This document shows positions 14,840-15,071 of a DNA stretch of 15,071 nucleotides, piece after piece. Below the pieces are notes generated by a model that was given only the letters and a program-made list of their open reading frames with translations, did not search any database and was not told the origin of the DNA. Position 1 is the first letter of the stretch; each line of letters begins with the position of its first letter. Made by a program: the position numbers and the translations under genes. Location: assembly GCA_910588865.1 (NCBI GenBank), contig CAJUSJ010000096.1:1-15071 (forward strand). Direction: 5' to 3'. Source of the stretch: an uncultured Lachnospiraceae bacterium (lineage in GTDB: Bacteria > Bacillota > Clostridia > Lachnospirales > Lachnospiraceae).

Positions 14840-14855
14840 GGGGATTGCCTGCCCC
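14840..14855 (+). terminator. Weak hairpin after the regulator gene
   Basis: GGGG (14840-14843) and CCCC (14852-14855) can pair across an eight-base loop, followed by a partly T-rich stretch (ATTTGGTTATT). The stem is short and the T-run broken, so termination here would be inefficient. The repeat array that begins 14 bases later may do this work instead. Confidence 0.25.
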
Positions 14856-14868
14856 ATTTGGTTATTGC

Positions 14869-14902
14869 AAATAAACCTTCACGCGCCCGGCCGCGGACTT
14901 TC
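14869..14902 (+). repeat. Internally deleted copy of the multi-hairpin repeat
   Basis: AAATAAACCTTCACGCGCCC matches the start of the full unit. The sequence then jumps after GCGGAC directly to the unit's last bases (ACTTTC). In the full unit GGAC occurs at both break points (GCGGACGCG and TGGGACTTTC), so the missing segment was probably lost by recombination between these four-base repeats. Confidence 0.75.
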
Positions 14903-15010
14903 AAAGTAAACCTGCATGCGCCCGGCAGCGGACGCGCCACCACCCATGAAAGTCTGGCGGGCACACTTGGCATACCTGAATTCAGATCGCCTGACGGCGA
15001 TGGGACTTTC
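14903..15010 (+). repeat. Full multi-hairpin repeat unit, 108-bp form
   Basis: The unit runs from AAAGTAAACC to just before the next AAAGTAAACC at 15011, 108 bp. It is the reverse complement of 11-120 with a few substitutions and a two-base deletion in the arm after CATGAAAGT. It keeps CTGAATTCAG, the ATCGCC/GGCGAT hairpin and the terminal ACTTT/AAAGT dyad. Despite the deletion a CGCCA/TGGCG stem can still form around CATGAAAGT. Confidence 0.92.
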
Positions 15011-15071
15011 AAAGTAAACCTTCATGCGCCCGGCAGCGGATGCGCCACCATCCATGAAAGTATGTGGCGGG
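15011..15071 (+). repeat. Multi-hairpin repeat unit, cut by the window edge
   Basis: This is a third copy in the right array, in the same orientation as 14903-15010. It carries the GTATGTGG variant of the 110-bp form rather than the two-base deletion. The array continues beyond the window. Confidence 0.92.

Noticed and set aside
1..15071. Composite transposon or integrative element bounded by inverted repeats
   Set aside because: No transposase, integrase or relaxase gene is present, the edge repeats are tandem arrays rather than single terminal repeats, and target duplications cannot be seen at the cut edges.
14869..15071. CRISPR array
   Set aside because: The units are 108-110 bp and contiguous, with no short repeats separated by unique spacers, and no cas genes are present.

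Overview
The window looks like a chromosomal segment of a gut-type Clostridia bacterium, most likely Lachnospiraceae. The coding DNA is moderately GC-rich, the one regulatory gap is very AT-rich, Shine-Dalgarno sites are strong AGGAGG types, and the protein families are typical of that group. The genus cannot be fixed from the sequence alone.

Layout: one LacI-type regulator gene (13848-14828, + strand) is divergent from a tightly packed, apparently single operon of 13 genes on the minus strand (13552 down to 121). In transcription order the operon encodes: two Gfo/Idh/MocA oxidoreductases; a complete peptide/nickel-class (Opp/Dpp) ABC importer (permeases B and C, ATPases D and F); an M20/PepV-like dipeptidase; the family-5 substrate-binding lipoprotein; a URO-D-family protein with MtaA-like zinc ligands; an extended SDR (NAD-dependent epimerase/dehydratase); two xylose-isomerase-like TIM-barrel proteins; and a small CmpB-type membrane protein. 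Most junctions overlap or are a few tens of bases long. The largest gap (about 105 bp) follows the binding-protein gene.

Regulation: the 295-bp divergent gap holds two well-formed promoters, one per direction. Each has a near-identical 13-bp operator (TGTAAAATTTACA and TGTATAATTTACA, one mismatch) at its predicted +1, so one repressor could control both. The regulator appears to lack about seven residues of the usual LacI hinge helix, and its predicted operator lacks the usual central CG.

Probable role (inference): uptake of an amphipathic or peptide-like glycoconjugate, amide-bond cleavage by the M20 enzyme, and attack on the sugar by C3-oxidation and beta-elimination of the kind known for YcjS/LgdA/DgpA-type dehydrogenases with TIM-barrel partners. 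The exact substrate cannot be read from the sequence. Several residues or segments expected in the families are missing: about 25 residues of permease B, the Walker B Asp of ATPase F, and a conserved Asp of the first oxidoreductase. The transporter may be altered or decaying.

Both window edges carry copies of a 108-110 bp multi-hairpin repeat. The two arrays are inverted relative to each other, but each lies in the same orientation with respect to the gene that ends beside it. No transposase, integrase, tRNA, rRNA or CRISPR array was seen.
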